Shown: positions 9,946-17,490, numbered from the stretch's first letter. The stretch: DNA of 64,000 nucleotides from an uncultured Muribaculaceae bacterium (GCA_910579845.1 CAJTWL010000006.1:1-64000), one strand, 5' to 3'. A program made the numbers and translations. Notes: a model not told the origin generated them from the letters alone.

Positions 9946-10851
9946 TTATTTATAAAACAGAAGGGTGTTTCCCTTTTTTGTACATTTCAGTCCCATACTT
10001 AGCTCCAGAATGTGTACGGCATCAGGGAGATTGTTGTTTGGCAGTGTGCCGGTGAATGGTATATCTACGAGTTGTGGATCGGAGAATTCTATGTTTGTGT
10101 TGTAATTGTATTCAAGTGATCCGGTGACTTCACCGAGATTCTGGTTTATAAAAATCAACTCGCCGATTTTCCAGGCGGTAGGAACTCTCGGATCTATATT
10201 CTCATCTTTAATAAATCCAATGCCGTCTTCATCAAGATATGCGAAATCTCCGGGAATCATTTCAATGCATTTGCCGGATGCAACCGATTTTAATTCAACC
10301 TTACCAGACTCAAGATAAAGTGATGCGGTGTGGTCCTTTTTGCAAGATCGAAGATTGAAAGTGGTTCCCTTAACGTCTACACTGACAAGAGATGTATGAA
10401 CCAGAAATTTTTTGCTGTCTGATTTTGATATTGTGAAGAATCCTTCGCCTTCGAATGTCACAGATCGGGTATCTCCGGTAAAATCTTCCGGTTTATATGA
10501 TAGACAAGAGTTGCTGTTGAGTGTTACTTCTGATCCATCCGGGAGGGTGATTGTGGCTCGTTCTCCATTGGCTGCTGTTTTTATCACAATGTCCTGTGAC
10601 GAAAGAGAATTCGTGCGGTTCCACAGCAAGATTGTGGAGATAAGCAACACCGGAAGCATTACAGCGGCGACACCGAGAAGAACCCTTTTCCATTTCTGGA
10701 ATTTTTCTGTCGATGTGTGAACAGAGAAATAATCATCCCAATCTTCACGCAGGGCGTCTGCCACATCCGTTTCAGGAATATTGCGCAATTTATCAAGCTC
10801 CTCTATATTTATCTTTTCTCCGGAGAGATATTTTTTCAATAAATTGTTCAT
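9946..10851 (-). CDS. FecR-family anti-sigma factor
   Basis: This 301-residue protein has a short cytoplasmic N-terminus (about 1-57), one membrane segment (about 60-84, VLLGVAAVMLPVLLISTILLW) and a periplasmic FecR domain (about 90-220; ATITLPDGSEVTLNSNS, RSVTFEGEGFF, FLVHTSLVSVDVKGTTFNL). The C-terminal STN-contact region ends about residue 301. FecR proteins hold the ECF sigma factor until the loaded SusC signals through its STN domain. It starts 24 bases after the sigma gene, and susC follows after a 371-base gap. Confidence 0.92.
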   Translation of the reverse strand: MNNLLKKYLSGEKINIEELDKLRNIPETDVADALREDWDDYFSVHTSTEKFQKWKRVLLGVAAVMLPVLLISTILLWNRTNSLSSQDIVIKTAANGERATITLPDGSEVTLNSNSCLSYKPEDFTGDTRSVTFEGEGFFTISKSDSKKFLVHTSLVSVDVKGTTFNLRSCKKDHTASLYLESGKVELKSVASGKCIEMIPGDFAYLDEDGIGFIKDENIDPRVPTAWKIGELIFINQNLGEVTGSLEYNYNTNIEFSDPQLVDIPFTGTLPNNNLPDAVHILELSMGLKCTKKGNTLLFYK

Positions 10852-10875
10852 AGTCGGTATACATTAGCATAAAGT

Positions 10876-11469
10876 TTAAAAATAGAGAATGAACTGGGAA
10901 GAAATTGAGAATGCTGCCAGAACACCTAATAATCCCTTCGTAAATTCACGGAGTTCTTTGATCCCTATGGAAAGCTGGTTTTTTACAGTCTGTTCCTTAA
11001 GGGATAACAATTCAGCAATCTCTTTATTACTAAATCCCTGAAGTTTGGATAGTCTCACGACCTTGGCCCGTGTAGAAGGCATCCGGTCTATGAAATTATT
11101 GATATGAGATAAAAAATTTGAATATTCAAGAGGATCGAAGCTGCCGGTAGAGGGGAGTGCGTCGATTTGAGTTATATAGTCTTCCAGGATAGGAGAATTT
11201 ATTGTTTTATGAAACGCATTTATTAGAATGTGTGAAGCAATTGTGAACAGAAGGGAGTTGATGGAATTTGTCTGGCGTATGTTTCCCCGTTCATTCCATA
11301 TACGTATAAAAACTTCCTGGGTGACGTCATCTGCGGTGATTTCATTTTTAGTCCAGCGAAGTGCAAACGCACGTATACGGGGTGCATAGCCGGCATATAA
11401 TTCAGTAAAAGCCTGCTTTGACCCTTTTTTCAGGGCTTCAATCAATTCCCTTTCGCTATACCGCTTCAT
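10876..11469 (-). CDS. ECF-type RNA polymerase sigma factor, Bacteroidota SusC/FecR type
   Basis: This 197-residue protein has sigma region 2 (about 15-80; FTELYAGYAPRIRAFALRW, ADDVTQEVFIRIW) and region 4 (about 130-180; RAKVVRLSKLQGFSNKEIA, KEQTVKNQLSIGI). It lacks the long regions of housekeeping sigma factors. It heads the locus and should direct transcription of susC and the genes after it when released by FecR. Palindromic element B1 ends 8 bases before its start codon, so if the message begins upstream a long hairpin would lie against the start site. Confidence 0.93.
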   Translation of the reverse strand: MKRYSERELIEALKKGSKQAFTELYAGYAPRIRAFALRWTKNEITADDVTQEVFIRIWNERGNIRQTNSINSLLFTIASHILINAFHKTINSPILEDYITQIDALPSTGSFDPLEYSNFLSHINNFIDRMPSTRAKVVRLSKLQGFSNKEIAELLSLKEQTVKNQLSIGIKELREFTKGLLGVLAAFSISSQFILYF

Positions 11470-11477
11470 AATATAGT

Positions 11478-11669
11478 GAACTCGTCTTGACTTATTTACG
11501 AATGTTAAAACGTATAATGAATATATTCTTTTCTCAACCTCAGCGGATCTTTCCGGTTGTTTCTGACTCTCTCATCCCCGCCAACCGAAAGGTTGCCGGC
11601 TCTTCGAGACTCGGAAACACCTCGGAAATATCTCGCTTATGTTAAGAAAAAATAAGTCAAGACGAGTTC
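11478..11669. repeat. Palindromic element B, copy 1, 192 bp
   Basis: Terminal inverted repeats are exact over 20 bp: GAACTCGTCTTGACTTATTT at 11478-11497 and its complement at 11650-11669. The interior folds back on itself (AGCGGATCTTTCCG and GTTTC pair with CGGAAATATCTCGCT and GAAAC), with apex CAACC-gaaa-GGTTG (11582-11595). It has no ORF. A second copy of the same length lies at 14213-14404. With the direct repeat at 11722-11821 it accounts for most of the gene-free stretch 11470-11852. Confidence 0.88.
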
Positions 11670-11721
11670 AATTTTCAAAATTAATACTTTATGGGCGTTA
11701 TTGAAACATGTTATATAACAT

Positions 11722-11821
11722 AATGTCAGTTTGGTGTAGTTAAATTGTTGAATATTAATAATAGCAATATGTTTTGTAAATTTGAGAATCATCACAAACC
11801 AACTTCACAAAACAAATTGCT
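11722..11821. repeat. About 100-bp direct repeat, left copy flanking the ribitol-phosphate cluster
   Basis: This sequence aligns along its length with 15869-15969, roughly four bases in five identical, in the same orientation. Both start AATGTCAGTTT and share TTGAATATTA, TTTTGTAA, TTGAGAATCA and ACAAACCAACTTCACAAAA. Each carries an inner inverted repeat of about 13 bp, here GCAATATGTTTTGT (11764-11777) with ACAAAACAAATTGC (11807-11820). The right copy abuts a transposase remnant, so the repeat may be an old IS end. Confidence 0.75.
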
Positions 11822-11852
11822 CTGATAGAGCGAAGATTAAGCATTCATTTCA

Positions 11853-12980
11853 CTATCCCTCGTCCATAAGATATCTTACGACAGGTTCCATAGTGATGTT
11901 TATATCAATTGTACGTTCGGCAAAGTCTCGTATTTCTTTAATGACTTGTCTGCGGGGTGTGTTGCCGTAAATTTCATCGTAAAATGAAATTATGTTGCGC
12001 ATGTCTACTTTCTCTTTGTCGTTCGGCAGTTTAAGATTGTACTTGTAATCAGTGCCTATGAACACATCTGTCATTCCTGTCGACATGGTAGGCAGCCCTT
12101 TGGCAAGGTAATCCCGGCTCTTGAGCGTAGAATGTACATGCAGGTCTTTGTCTTGGGTAGCCAATGCTATGAGCCCGAGGTGACATCTGTCATAAATTGT
12201 GTCCAGATCCTCTCCTGTTTTATATCCATGCATGATAACCCTGTCTTCCAAACCATATCTGGCAATCATAATCCTTAGATCTTTTTCGGCCGGACCATTG
12301 CCTACGATATGCAATTTCAGATGGCGGGTGCCTCCGGAGCGGTAGTAATAAGCCATTCCCCTTAAGAAACGGTCATACCCGTGCCACCATTGTATTTTGG
12401 CAATGGCGATAATGTGTATGGCACCGTCTTCCGGAGCCGGATTTATAGGACGTATGAGTTTCAGGTCTATGCCGTTGATTATCGGTATTGTAGGAATTCC
12501 CGCAATAGACTTGTCTTCGCTTACAATCACAATGCGGTCTATATAACGTTTCATGAACGGCATATAGCATACTTCCCGCAGCCATAATGGGATATTTCTC
12601 TTATTGTGAGTAAGTTCTTTCTTAAAAGGATAAGTACATATTTCATATAATATTTTGGCGTCAGGATTATGTTTTCGTAACTTCCGTATATTCAGCAATC
12701 TTAGTAATGTCAGTGGTTTTCTCCTTATATAAAAGAAATCATATCCGTCAAATTCTTTTTTATATTCGTTCAATGGATCGCCTACATTATGTCCGAACGG
12801 AAGGTGGATTGCTATTTTACGCCATAGAGTCAAAGGCTCTTTTCTCTCGCACATCATTTGGCGGCATGACATCCCTTTTGTGTTCAAGGCTTTAATCTGC
12901 GCCGTTACTTTGCGGGCTATTCCATCGTTCCTCATTTGGAATGGCTCGTGTGCATAACCGTATATATACAATCCTCTCAT
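11853..12980 (-). CDS. Glycosyltransferase, GT4-like
   Basis: This 375-residue protein is probably a cytoplasmic GT-B fold enzyme. Its C-terminal half shows HIIAIAKIQWWHGYDRFL (about 185-203), LHIVGNGPAEKDLR (about 220-233), VIMHGYKTGEDLDTIYDRC (about 244-262) and ALATQDKDLHVHSTLKSRDYLAKGLP, the usual donor-binding layout of GT4 enzymes. It is the last gene of the ribitol-phosphate cluster, 6 bases after the polymer transferase. It may decorate or prime that polymer (inference). Donor and acceptor are unknown. Confidence 0.82.
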   Translation of the reverse strand: MRGLYIYGYAHEPFQMRNDGIARKVTAQIKALNTKGMSCRQMMCERKEPLTLWRKIAIHLPFGHNVGDPLNEYKKEFDGYDFFYIRRKPLTLLRLLNIRKLRKHNPDAKILYEICTYPFKKELTHNKRNIPLWLREVCYMPFMKRYIDRIVIVSEDKSIAGIPTIPIINGIDLKLIRPINPAPEDGAIHIIAIAKIQWWHGYDRFLRGMAYYYRSGGTRHLKLHIVGNGPAEKDLRIMIARYGLEDRVIMHGYKTGEDLDTIYDRCHLGLIALATQDKDLHVHSTLKSRDYLAKGLPTMSTGMTDVFIGTDYKYNLKLPNDKEKVDMRNIISFYDEIYGNTPRRQVIKEIRDFAERTIDINITMEPVVRYLMDEG

Positions 12981-12986
12981 GTTCGT

Positions 12987-14180
12987 TTAAAAATTTCGTT
13001 CTGTCGCAGCAGAAACTATTTTCGCGGCTGTCTTAGATGCATGTCCGCATTCATAGCTGCCTAATTCTTTTTTGTGAGTTTCTATTCGTACCTTATTTTC
13101 CTCTTCAGACCAGGTATCAATCAAATCACACAAGCCGGAAATCGTTTCCGCATAAGGATATGGCCAACGTCCTATATGGGTATAAAAGCCCCTGTCGTGC
13201 GAATATTGGCTCAGGTCCGGTGCATATATAAATCCCGGCTTTCCTGTAAGACAATAATCCCAGATAGATGAAGAATAATCAGTTATCAGCACATCTGCAA
13301 TCTCTATAAGATCCTGCATGTCCGGAACCTGCGTTACATCAAGCATGCATGGGGAGTTGGTGGCATTGCCTACGTTGTTTTTTGATATGTGCTTCCGGTA
13401 AAGGAATACGACATTCTTTCCGAATCTTTTCCTGAAAGCGGAGATTACAGCTTCATTGCATACATCATTGTTTATGTAATGCGGATTACGGTACGGGCCA
13501 CGGAAAGTCGGAGCGTATAGCACTAACAGGCTGTTCTGATCAATGTTGTGTTTTTGACAAAATAGATTTCTCTTATGGGTCCATTTCTCCGGAGCCGTGT
13601 TGAATAAGCGGTCATTCCTCGGGGAACCGCAACTGACATAAACATTTGAGTCAATAGCAAAATCCTTTGAAGAAACTTCAGTGAATCTCCTGCAACTTGA
13701 CAAAACATAATCGGTGCATCTGCTGCGGAGCTGTCGCATTTTTCTCATGTAGTATCTTTCCGCTCTTGAAATCATATTCAAATCTGTTGACACACGCTTA
13801 TAAGCCCCGCCTCCATGCCAGGTGTTCATGAACGTCTGTTTCTTTCGTTTGGGGACAATCGGCTCAATTCCTAGATTACTGATTATCATGCCTGACGTCA
13901 GGAGGTAATATAGGTGCATTGGCGACAGGAATTTGACTGTCTTTACTTTTCCGATGAATTCTGACGGCAGCATATTATGGTCATTTAACACCCATATGTA
14001 TTCGAAATCCGTTTGTTTCTGATGAAATAGTGTCTCAAAAATATATTTTGGATTGCAGGTATAAGAAATGCCGCAATAGGCAGAAAACAAAATCCTTTTC
14101 CGATGTACCGGAAATATGTAGAATATCCTGAGTGTGAACCTTGCCAGTAAGACTATGATATATTTTATAAAAAAAATCAT
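12987..14180 (-). CDS. CDP-glycerol/CDP-ribitol polyolphosphotransferase family (TagF/TarL-like)
   Basis: This 397-residue protein matches the glycerophosphotransferase family that builds teichoic-acid-like polyol-phosphate chains from CDP-glycerol or CDP-ribitol. It has a hydrophobic N-terminus (about 1-25), an NTWHGGGAYKR acceptor-site motif (about 117-127), VLYAPTFRGPY (about 219-229) and ITDYSSSIWDYCLTGKPGFIY (about 299-319). The histidine of WHG and the DYSS motif are the family signatures. Next to a CDP-ribitol-making fusion, ribitol phosphate is the likely substrate (inference). In a Gram-negative cell this points to a phosphopolymer capsule or surface glycan. Confidence 0.87.
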   Translation of the reverse strand: MIFFIKYIIVLLARFTLRIFYIFPVHRKRILFSAYCGISYTCNPKYIFETLFHQKQTDFEYIWVLNDHNMLPSEFIGKVKTVKFLSPMHLYYLLTSGMIISNLGIEPIVPKRKKQTFMNTWHGGGAYKRVSTDLNMISRAERYYMRKMRQLRSRCTDYVLSSCRRFTEVSSKDFAIDSNVYVSCGSPRNDRLFNTAPEKWTHKRNLFCQKHNIDQNSLLVLYAPTFRGPYRNPHYINNDVCNEAVISAFRKRFGKNVVFLYRKHISKNNVGNATNSPCMLDVTQVPDMQDLIEIADVLITDYSSSIWDYCLTGKPGFIYAPDLSQYSHDRGFYTHIGRWPYPYAETISGLCDLIDTWSEEENKVRIETHKKELGSYECGHASKTAAKIVSAATERNF

Positions 14181-14212
14181 ATTCCAAATTTTGAACTCAA
14201 ATTGAATTTCAT

Positions 14213-14404
14213 GAACTCGTCTTGACTTATTTACGAATGTTAAAATATGTAATAAATATATTCTTTTCTCAACCCCACCGGATCTTTCCGGTTGTTTCTG
14301 ACTCTCTCATCTCCGCCAACCGAAAGGTTGCCGGATCTTCGAGGCTCAGAAACACCTCGGAAATATCTCGCTGATGTTAAGAAAAAATAAGTCAAGATGA
14401 GTTC
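14213..14404. repeat. Palindromic element B, copy 2, 192 bp
   Basis: The ends are GAACTCGTCTTGACTTATTT (14213-14232) and AAATAAGTCAAGATGAGTTC (14385-14404), one mismatch in 20. The interior is nearly the same as copy 1 at 11478-11669 in the same orientation, including the apex CAACC-gaaa-GGTTG (14317-14330). It sits 32 bases upstream of the polyolphosphotransferase start and 59 bases past the stop of the CDP-ribitol fusion gene, inside an otherwise tight cluster. Confidence 0.88.
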
Positions 14405-14463
14405 CATGACAAAATTATTTAAATTTTGCATATCACGCAACAATTTAAATTCAATATAAACCA

Positions 14464-15849
14464 TTACAACCCGTTGGATATGTTCTTTTTCAAGTCAATT
14501 ACTTCGCCGGTTACAGGTGATGCCAAAGTTTTCAGCGACGCGAGAGCCACCGCTTTTGGATCCAGCAATGATTCATCGGTTACAGCTTCAAAATTATTGG
14601 TTCTCATGGATGTTTTTGTCCTTCCCGTATTGATGCAATTTACCCGGATTCCCTGTTCAAGCCATTCCTCACTGATTGCTTGCACGAAATTTACAATGGC
14701 TGCTTTCATAGAAGAATATAGGCAATACATGGAACATCCTCTTGTATAAGAACTTGATGTATAGAAAATCATGGAGCCTTTTGTCTCTTTCAAATATTCA
14801 TGGACGCTTTTGGCGACATTGACGCAACCAAGGTAATTGGTGTCAATGCTGCGTCTGATGATGTTGTCGTCCATGTCACAAAGGAGGCTTTTGTCCAAGA
14901 TTTCTGTCGAATTTGCGACAAAATCAATATATCCGTATTTTTTGTGGACATTTTTGAGAAAAAGGTTTACGTCTGATGAGACTGCGACATCTGTTCCAGT
15001 GTTTCTGCTGCAGACCTCCACAAGCATTCCGTACCGGTTGCATATGTCAGCAAGCTCTTTACCGATTCCTTCAGTCCCTCCGAAGATAACTATCACTCTT
15101 CCGTTAACTTGAAGTCTTTCTTTATGGGTCAGCGGTCGTGCTGTTGCGGCTATGCTTTTAATTTGGAATAGTTTATCAATCAGAAATAAATCTTCTTTGT
15201 AGGTTAGCTTGATGTTGAATTGTTCGCCGGTCACGACAGAAACCGGCACGTCTTTCATATAGCGCACCACGACTCCACAATCATCTGTGGTCGTAAAGTC
15301 CGGATCTGAAAGTGCTCTCCTGTATGCTTCTTTTATTACGGATAACTTGAATGCTTGCGGTGTCTGTCCCTTACGCAGAAGGTGCCGTGGCGGTATACAA
15401 CCAATGTTGTTACAAGAGTCCACCGATATGATTGTATCGACCGTATCGACTGCCACGTCAACAGCATCGTATTTTTCCAGGGCCGCTATGACATCGCTGA
15501 TTATCCTGTGGTTGACCAATGGTCTTACCGCGTCATGAAAAATCAGGTTAAGCTCTACGCATCCGTCATATGCCCTGATTGCCGCCAGGCTTGATTCATA
15601 CCTCTCTTTACCGCCGTGTATTACCCTTTTTACTTTTGAAAACATGTTTCTCGATAAAACGGATTTTGTTTCACGTTCATAATCAGGATGAATAACGATA
15701 CATATCTCATCAATCAAAGGATGATTCTGAAATGCATCAAGCGTATGCTCTATTATTTTTTTGCCGGCAACCTTTTGGAACGGCTTCGGAAGCGTTTCTT
15801 CAAAACGTCTGCCGATTCCTCCGGCTAATATGATCGCTATATTTTTCAT
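14464..15849 (-). CDS. Bifunctional CDP-ribitol pyrophosphorylase / ribulose-5-phosphate reductase (Bcs1/Acs1-like)
   Basis: This 461-residue protein fuses two enzymes. Residues about 1-230 are an IspD/TarI-type cytidylyltransferase (IILAGGIGRRFEETLPKPFQ, LIFHDAVRPLV, LLRKGQTPQAF, DDCGVVVRY). Residues about 245-461 are a short-chain dehydrogenase (VIVIFGGTEGIGKELADIC, with the active-site Tyr and Lys in YSSMKAA). Haemophilus influenzae Bcs1/Acs1 has this order and a similar length and makes CDP-ribitol from ribulose 5-phosphate. A plain IspD for isoprenoids would lack the second domain. It is the first gene of the cluster, and the direct repeat at 15869-15969 lies just upstream. Confidence 0.85.
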   Translation of the reverse strand: MKNIAIILAGGIGRRFEETLPKPFQKVAGKKIIEHTLDAFQNHPLIDEICIVIHPDYERETKSVLSRNMFSKVKRVIHGGKERYESSLAAIRAYDGCVELNLIFHDAVRPLVNHRIISDVIAALEKYDAVDVAVDTVDTIISVDSCNNIGCIPPRHLLRKGQTPQAFKLSVIKEAYRRALSDPDFTTTDDCGVVVRYMKDVPVSVVTGEQFNIKLTYKEDLFLIDKLFQIKSIAATARPLTHKERLQVNGRVIVIFGGTEGIGKELADICNRYGMLVEVCSRNTGTDVAVSSDVNLFLKNVHKKYGYIDFVANSTEILDKSLLCDMDDNIIRRSIDTNYLGCVNVAKSVHEYLKETKGSMIFYTSSSYTRGCSMYCLYSSMKAAIVNFVQAISEEWLEQGIRVNCINTGRTKTSMRTNNFEAVTDESLLDPKAVALASLKTLASPVTGEVIDLKKNISNGL

Positions 15850-15868
15850 AAAGTTCGGTTTCTGGATG

Positions 15869-15969
15869 AATGTCAGTTTTTGAAGCTGAATTATTGAATA
15901 TTAGTAAAATATCAATGTATTTTGTAAGATTGAGAATCACTACAAACCAACTTCACAAAATATATTGCT
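15869..15969. repeat. About 100-bp direct repeat, right copy, next to a transposase remnant
   Basis: This is the partner of 11722-11821. Its inner inverted repeat is CAATGTATTTTGT (15913-15925) with ACAAAATATATTG (about 15955-15967). It ends directly before an ATG at 15970 that opens a transposase-like reading frame, so it probably is, or contains, the left end of an insertion sequence. It also occupies the upstream region of the CDP-ribitol fusion gene. Confidence 0.72.
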
Positions 15970-16104
15970 ATGATTACTGATGGCAAAATTATTGAAATAT
16001 TTTATATGTCCTATGTTTTTTGCAAACTTTATGATAGGTATATCAAGGCTAAAGGTCTTGCACCTGAGCGTGATAAGTCAAAGCGCAAGTATCATGTCCG
16101 GTCA
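15970..16104 (+). pseudogene. N-terminal remnant of an IS982-like transposase
   Basis: The frame from 15970 encodes about 45 residues (GKIIEIFYMSYVFCKLYDRY, then a basic stretch with RDKSKRKYH) that resemble the start of IS982-family transposases, which open with an I-x-E-I-F...F-C-K-x-F/Y pattern before a basic segment. The similarity stops before the catalytic region, where the 9-bp iteron block begins. No DDE residues remain. This is from memory of the family and needs a database check. It lies inside the gene-free stretch 15850-16317. Confidence 0.5.
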
Positions 16105-16110
16105 TTAATA

Positions 16111-16161
16111 GGGTTCTTAAAGTCCCTAAAGTCCTTAAGGTTCTTAAAAACTCTAAAAACA
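16111..16161. repeat. Left block of 9-bp iterons (TCCTTAAAG type)
   Basis: Five or so degenerate 9-bp units run in tandem: TTCTTAAAG, TCCCTAAAG, TCCTTAAGG, TTCTTAAAA, ACTCTAAAA. A block of the same type in the opposite orientation lies at 17442-17490, on the other side of the secreted-protein gene. The 9-bp period keeps a reading frame open (LKSLKSL-type translation), but I do not regard it as coding. Confidence 0.75.
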
Positions 16162-16317
16162 AATTTTAGTTGTAGAATTGAAAAAAATTATATATTTTCG
16201 CATAACATATCCTGCACCTTGGAGAATAGTGTGTGAAATATATGGTTAACCGGAAATGATAACTTGATTCAATATCAATTATTTATAAACCTGATAATAA
16301 ATTATAAACCTAAGAAC

Positions 16318-17364
16318 ATGAAAAAAATCTACTTGACAATGGCAGCTATGCTGCTCTGTGGATCTGCAACAGTCGTTGCGCAAAGCTATCACGGTCTTTA
16401 CCGTCCGTTTACCAAAGCATTTGTGGAAAATGGAAAAAACGGAGAGAGTCTGGACGAATATTGGGATGCCGATAGGCTAAATCAGAAAATATTCTGGCTT
16501 GAGACGGCTTATCATCCGGATTATAAGTTCCCTGTAAGCAATACTGATGCCGGGACTTGGGTTAGTGTGTCCAGCACGGGAAAACATTCTGATATAAGTC
16601 CGACAGAAGACAAACTTCAGCCGGCACTTGAAAGTGGTGACCATGACGGTGCTGTTCTGGAGAAGACATATAAGAATCTGATGGCCTGGGTAACTGTTCC
16701 TGCGCAGTACTATAAAGGCGGTAAGCTGACAGCTGTTCCTGCTACAGGAACAGTCAGATTCCGTATTGCGGCAGGCGGATCCCCCAACCGTATGGGAGAC
16801 ACTCATGAATTCCATGCAATGGATATGAATGGCTTCTATTTTACAGTCTGCGCGCCTGCCGGTGTTACAATAGAGTCTGCTATTGTTTCTGCCAATACAA
16901 CACAGGACATGAACGATGGCAACGGTGCATGCTATCATGTTCCATATTTGAAGATGGGTGCCGTAACAGCAAATAATACTGTTGCAGACATGACAATGAC
17001 AAAAGATAATCAGCAGTGGGATGGTGGAAAGGTTCTGTTCACTTTCAAACGTCCCAATAAGGGTCTTGACGGTTGTGATGCGGCAGGTTTCCCTGTAAAA
17101 TATTTTGATATTGTGTTCCGTGGCGTTAAAGCCGGTGATGTTATCGGTCTCGGCAACTATCAGACTCTTCATCCCGGTTACACTCCTGTTTCAGGAAAAG
17201 ATGCAGGTGTCGGTATAGATGGCGCAGGTGTGGCTGATATCACTGTTGACGAGAATGCTCCTGTTGAATACTTCAATCTTCAGGGTGTTAAGGTTGCAGA
17301 ACCAGCAAACGGTATCTTTATCCGTCGTCAGGGTGCAAAAACAGAAAAAATAATGGTGAAATAA
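16318..17364 (+). CDS. Secreted protein of unknown function with a C-terminal sorting-like motif
   Basis: I choose the ATG at 16318 because it gives a clean signal peptide (about 1-22, MKKIYLTMAAMLLCGSATVV then AQ). An in-frame start at 16264 would add 18 residues ahead of it. The mature part of about 325 residues is beta-rich, and I do not recognise its core (WVTVPAQYYKGGKLTAVPA, HEFHAMDMNGFYF). The end, VEYFNLQGVKVAEPANGIFI followed by a basic tail, is the pattern found at the C-terminus of many Prevotella- and Muribaculaceae-type exported proteins, possibly a type IX-like sorting signal. It stands alone between two inverted iteron blocks with its own terminator. Confidence 0.75.
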   Translation: MKKIYLTMAAMLLCGSATVVAQSYHGLYRPFTKAFVENGKNGESLDEYWDADRLNQKIFWLETAYHPDYKFPVSNTDAGTWVSVSSTGKHSDISPTEDKLQPALESGDHDGAVLEKTYKNLMAWVTVPAQYYKGGKLTAVPATGTVRFRIAAGGSPNRMGDTHEFHAMDMNGFYFTVCAPAGVTIESAIVSANTTQDMNDGNGACYHVPYLKMGAVTANNTVADMTMTKDNQQWDGGKVLFTFKRPNKGLDGCDAAGFPVKYFDIVFRGVKAGDVIGLGNYQTLHPGYTPVSGKDAGVGIDGAGVADITVDENAPVEYFNLQGVKVAEPANGIFIRRQGAKTEKIMVK

Positions 17365-17388
17365 GAAACCGTTTTTATAGGTAAAAAC

Positions 17389-17431
17389 ATATCGGCTGTG
17401 TCGTTCTTTGACACAGCCGATATTGTTTTTT
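17389..17431 (+). terminator. Rho-independent terminator of the secreted-protein gene
   Basis: A perfect 14-bp stem, ATATCGGCTGTGTC (17389-17402) and GACACAGCCGATAT (17410-17423), is followed by TGTTTTTT. It lies 25 bases after the stop codon at 17364. Confidence 0.9.
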
Positions 17432-17441
17432 ATGGAGCGTA

Positions 17442-17490
17442 GGGTCTTTAAGGACCTTAAGGACTTTAAAGACTTTAAGGTCTCTAAAAC
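17442..17490. repeat. Right block of 9-bp iterons (GGACTTTAA type)
   Basis: Tandem 9-bp units read GTCTTTAAG, GACCTTAAG, GACTTTAAA, GACTTTAAG, GTCTCTAAA. Their reverse complement matches the units at 16111-16161, so the two blocks are inverted relative to each other around the gene at 16318-17364. The block sits between two convergent genes. Confidence 0.75.

Noticed and set aside
11478..14404. B elements bounding a composite transposon
   Set aside because: The elements have no transposase, and one copy lies inside the ribitol-phosphate cluster, so they do not bound it. The 100-bp direct repeats do.
14464..15849. Reading the fusion gene as the isoprenoid enzyme IspD
   Set aside because: The N-terminal domain is IspD-like, but the fused SDR domain and the neighbouring polyol-phosphate transferase fit CDP-ribitol synthesis better.
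11853..15849. A teichoic acid cell wall as in Gram-positive bacteria
   Set aside because: All other content is Bacteroidota and Gram-negative. A capsule or surface glycan modification is the reasonable reading.
16477..17172. 231-codon open frame antisense to the secreted-protein gene
   Set aside because: It is a shadow of the gene on the plus strand, with unlikely composition and no start context. The plus-strand frame has a signal peptide and terminator.
16111..17490. Iteron blocks as a CRISPR array
   Set aside because: Units are 9 bp with no spacers, and no cas genes are in the window.
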